Positions 1 through 8,322 of a DNA stretch of 64,000 nucleotides are shown piece after piece; the first letter of the stretch is position 1, and each line of letters opens with the position of its first letter. The translations under genes and the position numbers were made by a program. The stretch spans positions 1,021,720 through 1,085,719 of the forward strand of contig NZ_JAQQTF010000002.1 in the NCBI RefSeq assembly GCF_028561275.1, written 5' to 3'. The notes below the pieces were generated by a model. That model made no database searches. It saw only the letters and a list, made by a program, of their open reading frames with translations, and had not been told where the DNA came from. The stretch is from Aureisphaera galaxeae (lineage in GTDB: Bacteria; Bacteroidota; Bacteroidia; Flavobacteriales; Flavobacteriaceae).

Positions 1-1
1 G

Positions 2-622
2 CTGGCATTCGACCAGCTCGCCACAGAGGGCATGGACCCCGGATACGACAGCCGAAGGCTGGCAACGGTGGTATCGCTGTACACCCACCTTCCCAACGGG
101 GAAGGGCAATTGGGCATCCAGACAAGGGAGGCCTTCGACAGCTCGATTACCGTACCGATGGGCTTCTCCACCCTGATCGACACAGAGACCGCCTACAAGG
201 TGTCCATATCGGACATCGAGGGGGCGCAGCTCACCGAATCGGAGGTGTACCTGGTAGACAACCAGACCGGAAACGTGCACGACCTCAGGGCGGAATCCTA
301 TGAGTTCAACAGTGCCATGGGGACCTTTCATAACAGATTTGTACTATACTTCTCTTCGGAAGTATTAAGTACCCAAAATAATATTGAAGAAAATGTACTG
401 CTCTATCCAAATCCTGCAAGCGATATGCTGAACATTTTCTCTATGAATTCCAACATCGAGTCCATCGAGGTATACGATGTTCGAGGAAGAAGAATGAAAC
501 AAGATATTGAAGAAGAAAAACAATCTTGTTCCCTAAATATCTCAAGTTTGGAAACTGCCGTATATTTTGTAAGGGTAGTCACCGAATCAGGATCGGTAAC
601 CAAAAAGATCATCAAAAGATAA
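2..622 (+). CDS. T9SS type A sorting domain protein, 3' part only
   Basis: The reading frame is open from base 2, so the gene begins left of the window. What is visible is about 206 residues of a secreted protein. The last ~75 residues are a type A T9SS sorting domain: an LYPNPASD motif, then EVYDVRGR, then a terminal segment ending KKIIKR. The substrate would pass the outer membrane by the type IX system and be attached at the surface or released. Bases 1 to about 330 are clearly richer in G and C, with C/G-ending codons, than the sorting domain and all following DNA, which suggests a mosaic gene. The upstream domain cannot be named from this fragment. A strong terminator follows. Confidence 0.85.
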   Translation: MAFDQLATEGMDPGYDSRRLATVVSLYTHLPNGEGQLGIQTREAFDSSITVPMGFSTLIDTETAYKVSISDIEGAQLTESEVYLVDNQTGNVHDLRAESYEFNSAMGTFHNRFVLYFSSEVLSTQNNIEENVLLYPNPASDMLNIFSMNSNIESIEVYDVRGRRMKQDIEEEKQSCSLNISSLETAVYFVRVVTESGSVTKKIIKR

Positions 623-650
623 CTAGGAACAAACCCTCCGAAATTGTAAA

Positions 651-686
651 AAAGTCGAATGAATTAAATCTCATTCGACTTTTTTT
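651..686 (+). terminator. Intrinsic terminator
   Basis: A perfect 12-bp stem (651-662 with 671-682) with an 8-base loop runs into a T tract. It lies 29 bp after the stop of the T9SS gene and closes that transcript. Confidence 0.9.
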
Positions 687-735
687 GTCCTACAAGCTCA
701 CTTCACATTTTCTTACTAAAGGAAGTTTTGACATC

Positions 736-767
736 TTTTTAATCGACAAAAGAATTGTTTTTATCGA
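736..767 (+). promoter_or_regulatory. Direct-repeat regulatory motif (copy a)
   Basis: Two copies of a T-rich half site ending in ATCGA lie 21 bp apart (TCGA at 743 and 764), about 150 bp upstream of the first S74-type gene. The same arrangement occurs upstream of the next two genes. Direct repeats two helical turns apart suit a dimeric activator such as a LytTR-type response regulator; the regulator itself is not identified here. Confidence 0.5.
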
Positions 768-918
768 TTAAATACATATAATTGCGAAACGAAAATTGTA
801 CATTTTTTACGCTCAAACCGTAAAAATTTAGTTTTCAAATAATTACATAACCCGAATCGCCCGACCAGAAAAAACCTTATGATTTTTCTGGTTATTTTGA
901 ACTAAATCTATTGTGAAA

Positions 919-2703
919 ATGAAACTTTTCGCCCCCAAACCGTTTATTACCTTATGCTCAATTTTATCCTTCCTGTTTTTTTCAACCTCCCTTAGCGCTC
1001 AGGTAGGAATTAATACCACGACCCCAGGAAATGGGGCTATGCTAGACGTAACCAGTACCGACAAAGGGATGCTTATCCCAAGGGTAAATATTGCCGATCT
1101 TGCCACCATTGCTCCCATTACCGGTGGCGGTACGGAAAGTCTTTTAGTGTACAATACCAATACAACCACAGGACCTGGATTTTTTTACTGGGATGGTAGT
1201 ATGTGGGTGGGCCTAAGTGGAAGTAGTAGTGGTGACAAATGGGATCTTGAGGGAAACGCGGGGACCACACCGGGTACAGGTGCTGGTCAAAATTTTGTAG
1301 GGACTACAGATGCTCAAGATGTTATTATTGCTAGCAACAACAGCGCGGTAGCACGACTTAGTACGGCTGGGCAAGTAGAGGCAGCTAGGGATGGATCAAG
1401 TACCGTTCCTTCCTTTACCTTCACCAGCGATACCGACTCAGGGTTATATTTGTCTGGGACCAATCAAATTACGTTGGCCACAGGAGGAACAGATCGTGTT
1501 TCCTTTACCAGTGATGGCCGCATACGAGCACACGAGGCCGGAACCCTAGAAAACCCCTTGTTTGCATGGACCGCGGATACCAATAAAGGATTTTATAGCC
1601 CGGGTGCCGACATGTTCGGATTGGTGACCAATGGAACCGAGCGCTTTAGGATTCCCAACGCAAATCAAGTATATGCCATGGCCAACGGAAGCAATGGTGC
1701 TCCTTTCTACAGCTGGGGTAGCGACACGAACACAGGATTATGGAGAAGTGCCGGGGACCGACTTAATTTCACCGCTGGTGGCCGTGAGTTTATTGAACTA
1801 CTGGAAAACGGCGACAACTCCATCCTCACTATGAATGACGCTGGTTCGATAACTGATCTCAGGATCGAATCCGACGGAGAAGAAAATATGTTTTATATGA
1901 ATGCGGTAGAGGATCAAATTTTTGTCCGTGAAACAGATCACCATATCTCCACCTATATAGATCCTTTTAATGCCTATGCCGATGGTACGGGTGCCGGTGG
2001 TGGAACCGGGATTCAGTATTCCATTGCCGGTTGGAATCAAGGAAACCTAGGTGGGGGGATCAATGGAGTGATTGAAGACACTTCCAACCCCTATGCAGCC
2101 ATTGAAGGATCCACGGAAGGAAATGGAATCGCCACACGTGGACTCATTACCTCAACAACAAGCACCGGGTATGCCACTACGGGAGAAACAAGTAGCTTAA
2201 CAGGAATCGGCGTGTACGGTTACAGCCCTACCTCATTTTCCGGAGGAACAGGTTTTGCAGTATATTCCGAAGGGGATTTGGGTTATACCGATGGTGTATA
2301 CAATCTATCGGATCGTCGTTCAAAAAGAAATATACAAGACATTACAACTGCACTCGATAAAATTAAAAGTATTGAAGGGGTTACCTATCAATATGACGAT
2401 ACGAAATTCAATAGCCAGAGAAGTCAGGATGGTCGTACCTATTATGGTTTCTTGGCCCAAAACATAAAAGAGGTAATGCCCGAAGCCGTTACCGAAAAGA
2501 AAATCTTTTACCGTAACCCCGAAGTTGGGAAGCGAAGTGCCCGTGAAGAAATGGGAAGTGAAATCCTCTTGGATGCGGTTAATTATCAAGCCGTAATTCC
2601 TGTTCTCGTGGAAGCCATGAAAGAACAACAAAAACTGATCGAGGATCAGAACCAAAAAATACAGGAATTGGAAGCCATGGTAGATGCGCTTCAAAGAGAC
2701 TAA
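919..2703 (+). CDS. Exported protein with C-terminal S74-type intramolecular chaperone
   Basis: The protein has 594 residues from the ATG at 919; a GTG two codons earlier is in frame, but the ATG gives the same length as its paralogue. An N-terminal signal peptide ends near SLSAQ. Next comes GINTTTPGNGAMLDV, an opening common to Bacteroidota surface proteins, and a middle of repeated short segments such as DTDSGLYLSG and DTNKGFYSPG, reminiscent of tail-fibre shafts. The C-terminal ~130 residues carry SDRRSKRNI and YGFLAQ, the hallmarks of the peptidase S74/endosialidase chaperone, followed by a coiled coil. Members of this family trimerise and cut themselves before the SDRR serine. There is no T9SS sorting domain, so the route past the outer membrane is unclear. 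It is tandemly duplicated in the next gene. Confidence 0.85.
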   Translation: MKLFAPKPFITLCSILSFLFFSTSLSAQVGINTTTPGNGAMLDVTSTDKGMLIPRVNIADLATIAPITGGGTESLLVYNTNTTTGPGFFYWDGSMWVGLSGSSSGDKWDLEGNAGTTPGTGAGQNFVGTTDAQDVIIASNNSAVARLSTAGQVEAARDGSSTVPSFTFTSDTDSGLYLSGTNQITLATGGTDRVSFTSDGRIRAHEAGTLENPLFAWTADTNKGFYSPGADMFGLVTNGTERFRIPNANQVYAMANGSNGAPFYSWGSDTNTGLWRSAGDRLNFTAGGREFIELLENGDNSILTMNDAGSITDLRIESDGEENMFYMNAVEDQIFVRETDHHISTYIDPFNAYADGTGAGGGTGIQYSIAGWNQGNLGGGINGVIEDTSNPYAAIEGSTEGNGIATRGLITSTTSTGYATTGETSSLTGIGVYGYSPTSFSGGTGFAVYSEGDLGYTDGVYNLSDRRSKRNIQDITTALDKIKSIEGVTYQYDDTKFNSQRSQDGRTYYGFLAQNIKEVMPEAVTEKKIFYRNPEVGKRSAREEMGSEILLDAVNYQAVIPVLVEAMKEQQKLIEDQNQKIQELEAMVDALQRD

Positions 2704-2786
2704 TAAGATTGCTTCTTAATCCGAAATCTCCGCTTGAGAAATCGAGTACATAGAAGAGATTATTCAACCACATATATCGAGAATTA

Positions 2787-2817
2787 AAAAACCCTAGAAT
2801 CCAACGTCTAGGGTTTT
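2787..2817 (+). terminator. Intrinsic terminator
   Basis: An 11-bp perfect stem (2787-2797 with 2807-2817), whose arms end in A and T runs, lies about 85 bp after the first S74-type gene. Confidence 0.85.
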
Positions 2818-2923
2818 CATTTTGTTTAAGTTTTGGAAATGTGAGTTAAGGCAAATTTCCTCCATTTATGGGTTTTTTTACAGTTTTCCATTTTTTAAAA
2901 ACCTTAACAAAAAATCCCTATTT

Positions 2924-2957
2924 GTGCATTTTATCGATTTTTTTGGGTTTTTAACGA
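2924..2957 (+). promoter_or_regulatory. Direct-repeat regulatory motif (copy b)
   Basis: GTGCATTTTATCGA begins at 2924 and a second half site TTTTTAACGA ends at 2957. The conserved CGA cores are exactly 20 bp apart. It lies about 130 bp upstream of the second S74-type gene and matches the copies at 736, 5001 and 5169. Confidence 0.55.
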
Positions 2958-3089
2958 TATTTTTTCGTAAAATGGTCCAGTTAAATGCACCGGTTAAATT
3001 AAATCGCTAATAATCAGTGTATTAACAAAAACAGGCCTTTTTCATCCCCAAATTAGACCAAATAGAAACCCAAAAAACCTATTTATGAG

Positions 3090-4874
3090 ATGAAAATTAC
3101 ACGCTCCTCAAAAACTTGTAGAACTCTTGTTTTACTTTTTGTTCTAATCTTTTCTGCCCCATTATTTGCTCAAGTTGGAATTAATACCACGACCCCAGGA
3201 AACGGGGCCATGTTAGATGTTACCAGCTCCGATAAAGGGGTGCTTATTCCAAGGGTGGACATATCGAATCTTTCCACCATTGCTCCCATCACAGGAGGGG
3301 GCACCGAAAGTCTATTAGTATATAACACCAACTCTACAACTGGGCCCGGATTTTTTTACTGGGATGGAAGCCAGTGGGTCGCTCTTGCAGGCAGTAGTAG
3401 TAGTGACAAATGGGACCTTGAAGGTAACTCTGGGACTACGCCAGGCACAGGTGCCGGGCAAAATTTTGTAGGTACCACCGATGCTCAAGACGTAGTGATA
3501 GCAGCCAATAGTACAGAAGTAGCTCGAATCAGCACTTCAGGGCAAATAGAAGCTGCCAATGCCGGTTCAAACACAACCCCATCCTACACTTTTTCTAGTG
3601 ATACAGACTCTGGTTTGTACTCCTCTGGTGCCGATGAAATAACCTTGGCAACTGGGGCAGCAGACCATGTAACTTTTACCAGTGATGGCCGTATACGTGC
3701 GCACACTGCGGGGACATTGGAAAATCCACTATTTGGATGGTCCTCGGACACCAACAAAGGATTTTACAGCCCAGGTGCCGATATGTTTGGTCTGGTTACC
3801 AATGGTACCGAACGTTTTAGAATTCCAAATGCCAACCAAGTATATGCCATGGCCAACGGAAGCAATGGTGCTCCTTTCTACAGTTGGAGCGGTGATACGA
3901 ATACGGGAATGTGGAGAAGTGCTGGAGATCGACTTAATTTTAGTGCTGGATCTAGGGAATTCATTGAAATGCGTGAAAGTGGTGACAACTCCATATTAAC
4001 CATCAATGATGCAGGTTCTGTAACGGATCTTAGAATTGAGTCCGATGGTGAAGAAAATATGTTCTATTTGAATGCCATAGAAGACCAAATATTTATCCGT
4101 GAAACGGACCACCATATCTCCACCTATATAGATCCTTTTAACGCCTATGCCGACGGTACGGGTGCTGGTGGTGGAACCGGGATCCAGTACTCTATCGCTG
4201 GATGGAACCAAGGAAACTTGGGAGGAGGAGTTAACGGGGTTATTGAAGATACCTCTAACCCTTATGCAGCCATCGAAGGCTCTACCGAAGGGAATGGAAT
4301 AGCTACCAGAGGACTTATTGTTTCCACGACGAGCTCAGGATTCTCAACGACCGGGGAGACCAGCAGTCTCACGGGTATCGGAGTGTATGGCTACAGCCCT
4401 ACTTCCTTCTCTAGTGGATCTGGATTCGCTGTATTATCTGATGGAGACCTTGGCTATACGGATGGTGTATACAATCTATCGGATCGACGTTCGAAAAGGA
4501 ATATTCAAGACATTACTTCGGCCTTAGATAAAATAAAAAGTATCGAAGGAGTAACCTATCAGTATGACGACGCCAAATTCAACAGTAAAAGAAGTGCAGA
4601 CGACCGTACCCACTACGGTTTTTTGGCCGACAATATAAAAGAAGTGATGCCAGAAGCAGTTACCGAAAAGAAAATCTACTATCGTGACCCAGAAGTTGGG
4701 CTGAGAAGTTCTAGAGAAGAAATCGGTACCGAAGTGATGTTAGACGCTGTAAACTATCAAGCAGTCATCCCAGTGCTTGTTGAAGCGATGAAGGAGCAAC
4801 AACAGCTTATTGAAGAGCAAAACTCGAAAATACAAACGTTAAAAAACACTATTGAAGCTATCCAAAGAGACTAA
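3090..4874 (+). CDS. Exported protein with C-terminal S74-type intramolecular chaperone (paralogue)
   Basis: The protein has 594 residues and is a tandem paralogue of the preceding gene, with the same signal peptide, GINTTTPGNGAMLDV opening, fibre-like middle, SDRRSKRNI chaperone start and C-terminal coiled coil. Identity is very high in the middle and C-terminus. One stretch, around 3839-3883, is base-for-base identical to the first copy, which points to recent duplication or gene conversion. The region around residues 150-210 is more diverged. The expected behaviour is trimerisation and self-cleavage before the SDRR serine, by analogy with the family. It has its own terminator and upstream repeat motif, so it is probably transcribed independently of the first copy but under the same control. 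Confidence 0.85.
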   Translation: MKITRSSKTCRTLVLLFVLIFSAPLFAQVGINTTTPGNGAMLDVTSSDKGVLIPRVDISNLSTIAPITGGGTESLLVYNTNSTTGPGFFYWDGSQWVALAGSSSSDKWDLEGNSGTTPGTGAGQNFVGTTDAQDVVIAANSTEVARISTSGQIEAANAGSNTTPSYTFSSDTDSGLYSSGADEITLATGAADHVTFTSDGRIRAHTAGTLENPLFGWSSDTNKGFYSPGADMFGLVTNGTERFRIPNANQVYAMANGSNGAPFYSWSGDTNTGMWRSAGDRLNFSAGSREFIEMRESGDNSILTINDAGSVTDLRIESDGEENMFYLNAIEDQIFIRETDHHISTYIDPFNAYADGTGAGGGTGIQYSIAGWNQGNLGGGVNGVIEDTSNPYAAIEGSTEGNGIATRGLIVSTTSSGFSTTGETSSLTGIGVYGYSPTSFSSGSGFAVLSDGDLGYTDGVYNLSDRRSKRNIQDITSALDKIKSIEGVTYQYDDAKFNSKRSADDRTHYGFLADNIKEVMPEAVTEKKIYYRDPEVGLRSSREEIGTEVMLDAVNYQAVIPVLVEAMKEQQQLIEEQNSKIQTLKNTIEAIQRD

Positions 4875-4894
4875 GCAAAAATAGTAGCCAACCA

Positions 4895-4929
4895 AAAAAG
4901 CCCTCTTGAAATTTTCAAGGGGGTTTTTT
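4895..4929 (+). terminator. Intrinsic terminator
   Basis: An 11-bp stem with one G-T pair (4901-4911 with 4913-4923) is preceded by an A run and followed by six T, 20-30 bp after the second S74-type gene. Confidence 0.8.
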
Positions 4930-5000
4930 ATTAAAACTACCATAAAACAGAGGAAACCACGAAGGGCACCCAAGGAGTATTTGTTAAATCTTAAATTTTA

Positions 5001-5034
5001 GTGCATTTCGTCGAATAAAAATGTATTTAATCGA
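5001..5034 (+). promoter_or_regulatory. Direct-repeat regulatory motif (copy c1)
   Basis: GTGCATTTCGTCGA at 5001-5014 is followed by TATTTAATCGA ending at 5034, with TCGA cores 20 bp apart. It is the distal of two copies in front of the small exported protein at 5258. Confidence 0.55.
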
Positions 5035-5166
5035 TTTATTTGCATAAAAGTCAAAGAAATCCGTTCATAGAAAGTGCCATTTTCATTCCTACCTGGAATA
5101 TGGACTAAAAAAAAGAAAAATTAAATTGCTAACAGTCAAACACTTACAGATGAAATGACATCGAAA

Positions 5167-5200
5167 ATGCATTTCATCGATTTTTTTTGTTTTTAATCGA
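5167..5200 (+). promoter_or_regulatory. Direct-repeat regulatory motif (copy c2)
   Basis: ATGCATTTCATCGA ends at 5180 and GTTTTTAATCGA ends at 5200, with TCGA cores 20 bp apart. It is the proximal copy, 58 bp from the start codon at 5258. Confidence 0.55.
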
Positions 5201-5257
5201 TGATATTGCTAATATTGAGTAAGAAAAATAATACGCAACACAAAAAATACATAAGAT

Positions 5258-5659
5258 ATGACCCCAAGTCGCCTTTTAAACCTAAGAAATTTTGCCTTTT
5301 TAGCCGCTATCTTATTGGTATCGGTAGAAGGTCATGCACAGATGGATTATGAAACTGCAGAAGCAGTAACAGGATTTACTACGGTAACAGAGCCTTCGGC
5401 AGATGACGAAATCATCCGCGAAGTAGGCGTTGGAACCTTAGAAAATGGATTTGCCGAAATTCAAATCAACCCCGCCATTGCCGATTTGATAGACGGAGAT
5501 CGTATTGAAGATTTGGTTACAATTTCCATTCAATTGGAAGGAGAGAGTAATGGAATCTATATTTCTAAAAAGAACAAACATTCCTTTCAGATTACAGAAC
5601 TCTTGGAAGGAACATCGAATGCTACCTTTTCTTACGAATTGATCGTAAAAGACCTGTAG
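5258..5659 (+). CDS. Small exported protein of unknown function
   Basis: The protein has 133 residues. A signal peptide spans roughly residues 1-27 (hydrophobic FAFLAAILLVSVEG, then HAQ). The mature part is about 105 residues, acidic and probably beta-rich, with no family recognised. The start is the only good ATG in frame ahead of the signal peptide. It carries two copies of the repeat motif found before the two S74-type genes, so it is probably co-regulated with them and may act with them at the cell surface. That link is inference from shared upstream DNA only. Confidence 0.7.
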   Translation: MTPSRLLNLRNFAFLAAILLVSVEGHAQMDYETAEAVTGFTTVTEPSADDEIIREVGVGTLENGFAEIQINPAIADLIDGDRIEDLVTISIQLEGESNGIYISKKNKHSFQITELLEGTSNATFSYELIVKDL

Positions 5660-5665
5660 TATAGA

Positions 5666-5992
5666 TTAAAGATATTTCGTAAACCCCCAATAAGGCCTCT
5701 TTTGTAAATAATTGAGGTCTTTTTCTTTTTTATAGGCTTCTTGTTCAAAGCTGATGGCGTAGTAGGCCTTCCTCCTATTTCCCAACTGGAGCCATCGCAC
5801 TAGAAACTCGAGGCTATACCATAGATAGAAAAATACGATCAACAACTCCAGTTGCTGCCGTAAATGGATGCGTTCATGGTTCATGAACACATCATCCTCT
5901 TTCAGATGCTGTTCCTTCAGAATTACAAAGGGCCAAAAAGTTATTCCGGAAAAGCCCTTTCGGATTAAATTCGGATTCACCAAAACAATCAT
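5666..5992 (-). CDS. Small HExxH-motif protein, putative metallopeptidase-like
   Basis: The protein has 108 residues from the ATG at 5992; a GTG two codons earlier is in frame but less likely. It carries HERIH (an HExxH zinc-type motif) at about residues 39-43, then a hydrophobic segment (LIVFFYLWYSLEFLVRWL) and a downstream FEQEAY that could supply a further acidic ligand. It resembles the core of M48/M56-type peptidases reduced to a minimum, but is too short for a classical protease and the activity is unproven. It is divergently placed, back to back with the DUF5522 gene, with only 33 bp between the starts, and its stop lies 6 bp from the convergent small exported gene. Confidence 0.65.
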   Translation of the reverse strand: MIVLVNPNLIRKGFSGITFWPFVILKEQHLKEDDVFMNHERIHLRQQLELLIVFFYLWYSLEFLVRWLQLGNRRKAYYAISFEQEAYKKEKDLNYLQKRPYWGFTKYL

Positions 5993-6025
5993 TCCCACAA
6001 GTTAAGAAATTGGTATTTTTGTACT

Positions 6026-6193
6026 ATGTTCTTCAAGAAAAAAATAGAACTGGAAGAAGGGGACTATTACCTAACGCCCGAAGGGTACAAATGCTTTACC
6101 GAACAATACCATCTAAAAAGAGGGTATTGCTGTGAAAGCGGTTGCCGGCATTGCCCCTATGGCTACAATAAAAAAACAAACCAACAATCATAA
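6026..6193 (+). CDS. DUF5522 family cysteine-rich microprotein
   Basis: The protein has 55 residues, starting MFFKKKIELEEGDYY. The C-terminal half carries the family signature GYCCESGCRHCPYGY, with four cysteines and a histidine that could bind a metal. Members are short and common in Bacteroidota; the function is unknown. The start is set by the ATG at 6026, and the length fits the family. It lies divergent from the HExxH gene and 132 bp ahead of hutU. Confidence 0.8.
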   Translation: MFFKKKIELEEGDYYLTPEGYKCFTEQYHLKRGYCCESGCRHCPYGYNKKTNQQS

Positions 6194-6270
6194 GCATTGG
6201 ACACCCATTTAAGGACATATAGAATATTAATCGCTACGCATTATCATCGGGCAGACATTCGATATCCCTA

Positions 6271-6309
6271 GTTACTACATTTTCAATTCGAAGAAAATTA
6301 AGTAGTAAC
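6271..6309. promoter_or_regulatory. Long dyad upstream of hutU
   Basis: GTTACTAC at 6271-6278 and its exact complement GTAGTAAC at 6302-6309 flank an inner ATTTTC/GAAAAT-like pairing. The dyad ends 16 bp before the hutU start, so it may be an operator or a 5' leader hairpin. No T run follows, so it is not a terminator. Confidence 0.35.
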
Positions 6310-6325
6310 CAAATAGATATCTAAA

Positions 6326-8311
6326 ATGACTTTTCAAGAAGAAATAAAACAAGGGATTCCCTCCCAATTACCCGCTGTTAGACCGTATGACCCAACAGCA
6401 AACCACGCACCCAAAAGAAAAAGGATCTTAAGCCCTAAAGAGGAAAAGCTCGCCCTACGAAATGCCTTACGGTACTTCGACCCTAAGTTTCACGCAACAC
6501 TCCTACCCGAGTTTAAAGAGGAACTGGAAACCTACGGACGTGTTTACATGTATCGATTCCGTCCGCATTACGATATGTATGCGCGGCCCATTTCCGAATA
6601 TCCCGGAAAGAGCGAGCAGGCAAAGGCCATTATGCTTATGATTCAGAATAACTTGGATCCCGCTGTGGCCCAACATCCGCACGAATTGATCACCTATGGT
6701 GGAAACGGAGCAGTATTCCAGAACTGGGCGCAATACCTTTTGGTGATGCAATACCTGTCCGAAATGACCGAGGAACAAACCCTAGTCATGTACTCAGGAC
6801 ATCCATTAGGCCTTTTTCCATCGCATAAAGATGCTCCGAGAGTGGTGGTGACCAACGGAATGATGATCCCCAACTATTCACAACCGGACGATTGGGAAAA
6901 ATTCAATGCTCTGGGTGTTACCCAATACGGACAAATGACCGCCGGAAGTTATATGTATATCGGTCCACAGGGGATCGTTCATGGAACAACCATTACGGTT
7001 CTAAATGGTTTCCGAAAAATCAATAAATCACCTAATGGAGGTCTATTTGTTACTTCTGGTTTGGGTGGAATGAGCGGAGCCCAGCCCAAAGCCGGTAACA
7101 TTGCAGGCTGCGTTACAGTATGTGCCGAGGTAAACCCAAAAGCCACTCACACAAGACACAGTCAAGGTTGGGTAGATGAAGTGATTTCCGACCTTACGCA
7201 ACTAACGGATCGCGTAAGAACGGCATTAGAAAATAAAGAAACAGTCTCCATTGCTTACGACGGAAATGTGGTAGAGGTATGGGAACAATTCGACAAAGAA
7301 AATCTCCATGTAGATTTAGGAAGCGATCAGACGTCCCTGCATAATCCCTGGGCAGGAGGATACTACCCCGCAGGAATGAGTTACGAAGCGTCTAACGACA
7401 TGATGGCCAACAACCCGGGCCTATTCAAAGAAAAGGTTCAGGAAAGCCTGAGAAGGCATGCTGCGGCCGTGAACAAACATACGGCCAAGGGAACCTATTT
7501 CTTCGATTATGGAAATGCTTTCCTTTTGGAAGCTTCTAGAGCGGGTGCAGATGTTATGGATCCAGATCATCCACTGCGTGAGTTTAAATATCCATCCTAT
7601 GTACAGGACATTATGGGACCTATGTGCTTCGATTTTGGGTTTGGACCCTTTAGATGGGTATGTGCTTCCGGGAATCCAGAAGATCTCCAAAAAACAGATG
7701 ATCTCGCCTGCGAAGTTTTAGAGGAAATGATGAAAAATTCTCCAGCTGAAATTCAACAGCAAATGGCCGATAACATTCAGTGGATCAAGGGAGCACAGGA
7801 AAATAAGTTGGTAGTTGGCTCGCAAGCTCGTATCTTGTATGCTGATGCTGAAGGCCGTATGAAAATAGCGACGGCTTTCAACAAGGCCATTGCCGAAGGT
7901 ATTATTGGCCCCGTGGTATTGGGACGTGATCACCACGATGTTTCGGGAACGGATTCCCCGTTTAGGGAAACTTCCAATATCTACGACGGCAGTAGATTTA
8001 CTTCAGATATGGCCATTCACAATGTGATTGGTGATAGCTTCCGAGGTGCCACTTGGGTGAGTATTCACAACGGTGGGGGCGTTGGATGGGGCGAAGTAAT
8101 GAACGGTGGTTTCGGTATGGTTCTTGATGGTACCAAAGAAGCGCAACGACGTTTGGAATCCATGTTGTTCTGGGATGTGAACAACGGAATTGCACGACGT
8201 AGTTGGGCTAGAAATGAGGAAGCCATCTTTGCCATTAAAAGGGAAATGGAGCGTACGCCATCCCTTAAGGTAACGCTTCCTAATTTCGTTGATGACGATT
8301 TATTAAATTAA
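6326..8311 (+). CDS. hutU: Urocanate hydratase (urocanase)
   Basis: The protein has 661 residues, about 100 longer than the pseudomonad enzyme and typical of the Bacteroidota form. It catalyses the second step of histidine degradation, urocanate to 4-imidazolone-5-propionate, using tightly bound NAD+ as an electrophile in the cytosol. Visible signatures are YGGNGAVFQNW near residue 125, the glycine-rich GLGGMSGAQPKAGN near 246, and CFDFGFGPFRW with Cys434 in the place of the conserved urocanase cysteine. The HutH, HutI and HutG partners are not in the window, so the pathway is split. The lipoprotein gene begins 11 bp downstream and may be cotranscribed. A dyad lies directly upstream. Confidence 0.97.
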   Translation: MTFQEEIKQGIPSQLPAVRPYDPTANHAPKRKRILSPKEEKLALRNALRYFDPKFHATLLPEFKEELETYGRVYMYRFRPHYDMYARPISEYPGKSEQAKAIMLMIQNNLDPAVAQHPHELITYGGNGAVFQNWAQYLLVMQYLSEMTEEQTLVMYSGHPLGLFPSHKDAPRVVVTNGMMIPNYSQPDDWEKFNALGVTQYGQMTAGSYMYIGPQGIVHGTTITVLNGFRKINKSPNGGLFVTSGLGGMSGAQPKAGNIAGCVTVCAEVNPKATHTRHSQGWVDEVISDLTQLTDRVRTALENKETVSIAYDGNVVEVWEQFDKENLHVDLGSDQTSLHNPWAGGYYPAGMSYEASNDMMANNPGLFKEKVQESLRRHAAAVNKHTAKGTYFFDYGNAFLLEASRAGADVMDPDHPLREFKYPSYVQDIMGPMCFDFGFGPFRWVCASGNPEDLQKTDDLACEVLEEMMKNSPAEIQQQMADNIQWIKGAQENKLVVGSQARILYADAEGRMKIATAFNKAIAEGIIGPVVLGRDHHDVSGTDSPFRETSNIYDGSRFTSDMAIHNVIGDSFRGATWVSIHNGGGVGWGEVMNGGFGMVLDGTKEAQRRLESMLFWDVNNGIARRSWARNEEAIFAIKREMERTPSLKVTLPNFVDDDLLN

Positions 8312-8322
8312 AAATTACTGCT

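Larger units (their letters stand above)
2704..3089. other. Intergenic region between the S74 paralogues
   Basis: This 386-bp, very AT-rich stretch holds the terminator of the first paralogue, the direct-repeat motif at 2924-2957, and presumably the promoter of the second paralogue. No convincing gene was seen; the short open frame at 2822-3010 has the composition of non-coding DNA. Confidence 0.6.
4875..5257. other. Intergenic region with terminator and two regulatory repeats
   Basis: This 383-bp AT-rich stretch has no gene. It holds the terminator of the second S74-type gene and two copies of the 20-bp-spaced TCGA direct repeat, whose cores start at 5011 and 5177, followed by the start of the small exported protein. 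Confidence 0.6.

Noticed and set aside
403-771. Two short open frames near the first terminator
   Set aside because: One is antisense to the sorting domain; the other runs through the terminator stem into AT-rich non-coding DNA.
919-4874. A prophage, because of the tail-fibre-like chaperone domains
   Set aside because: No capsid, portal, terminase, lysis or integrase gene is near, and both proteins have bacterial signal peptides.
5666-5998. GTG start at 5998 for the HExxH protein
   Set aside because: An ATG two codons later starts the protein just as well and is the commoner codon here.
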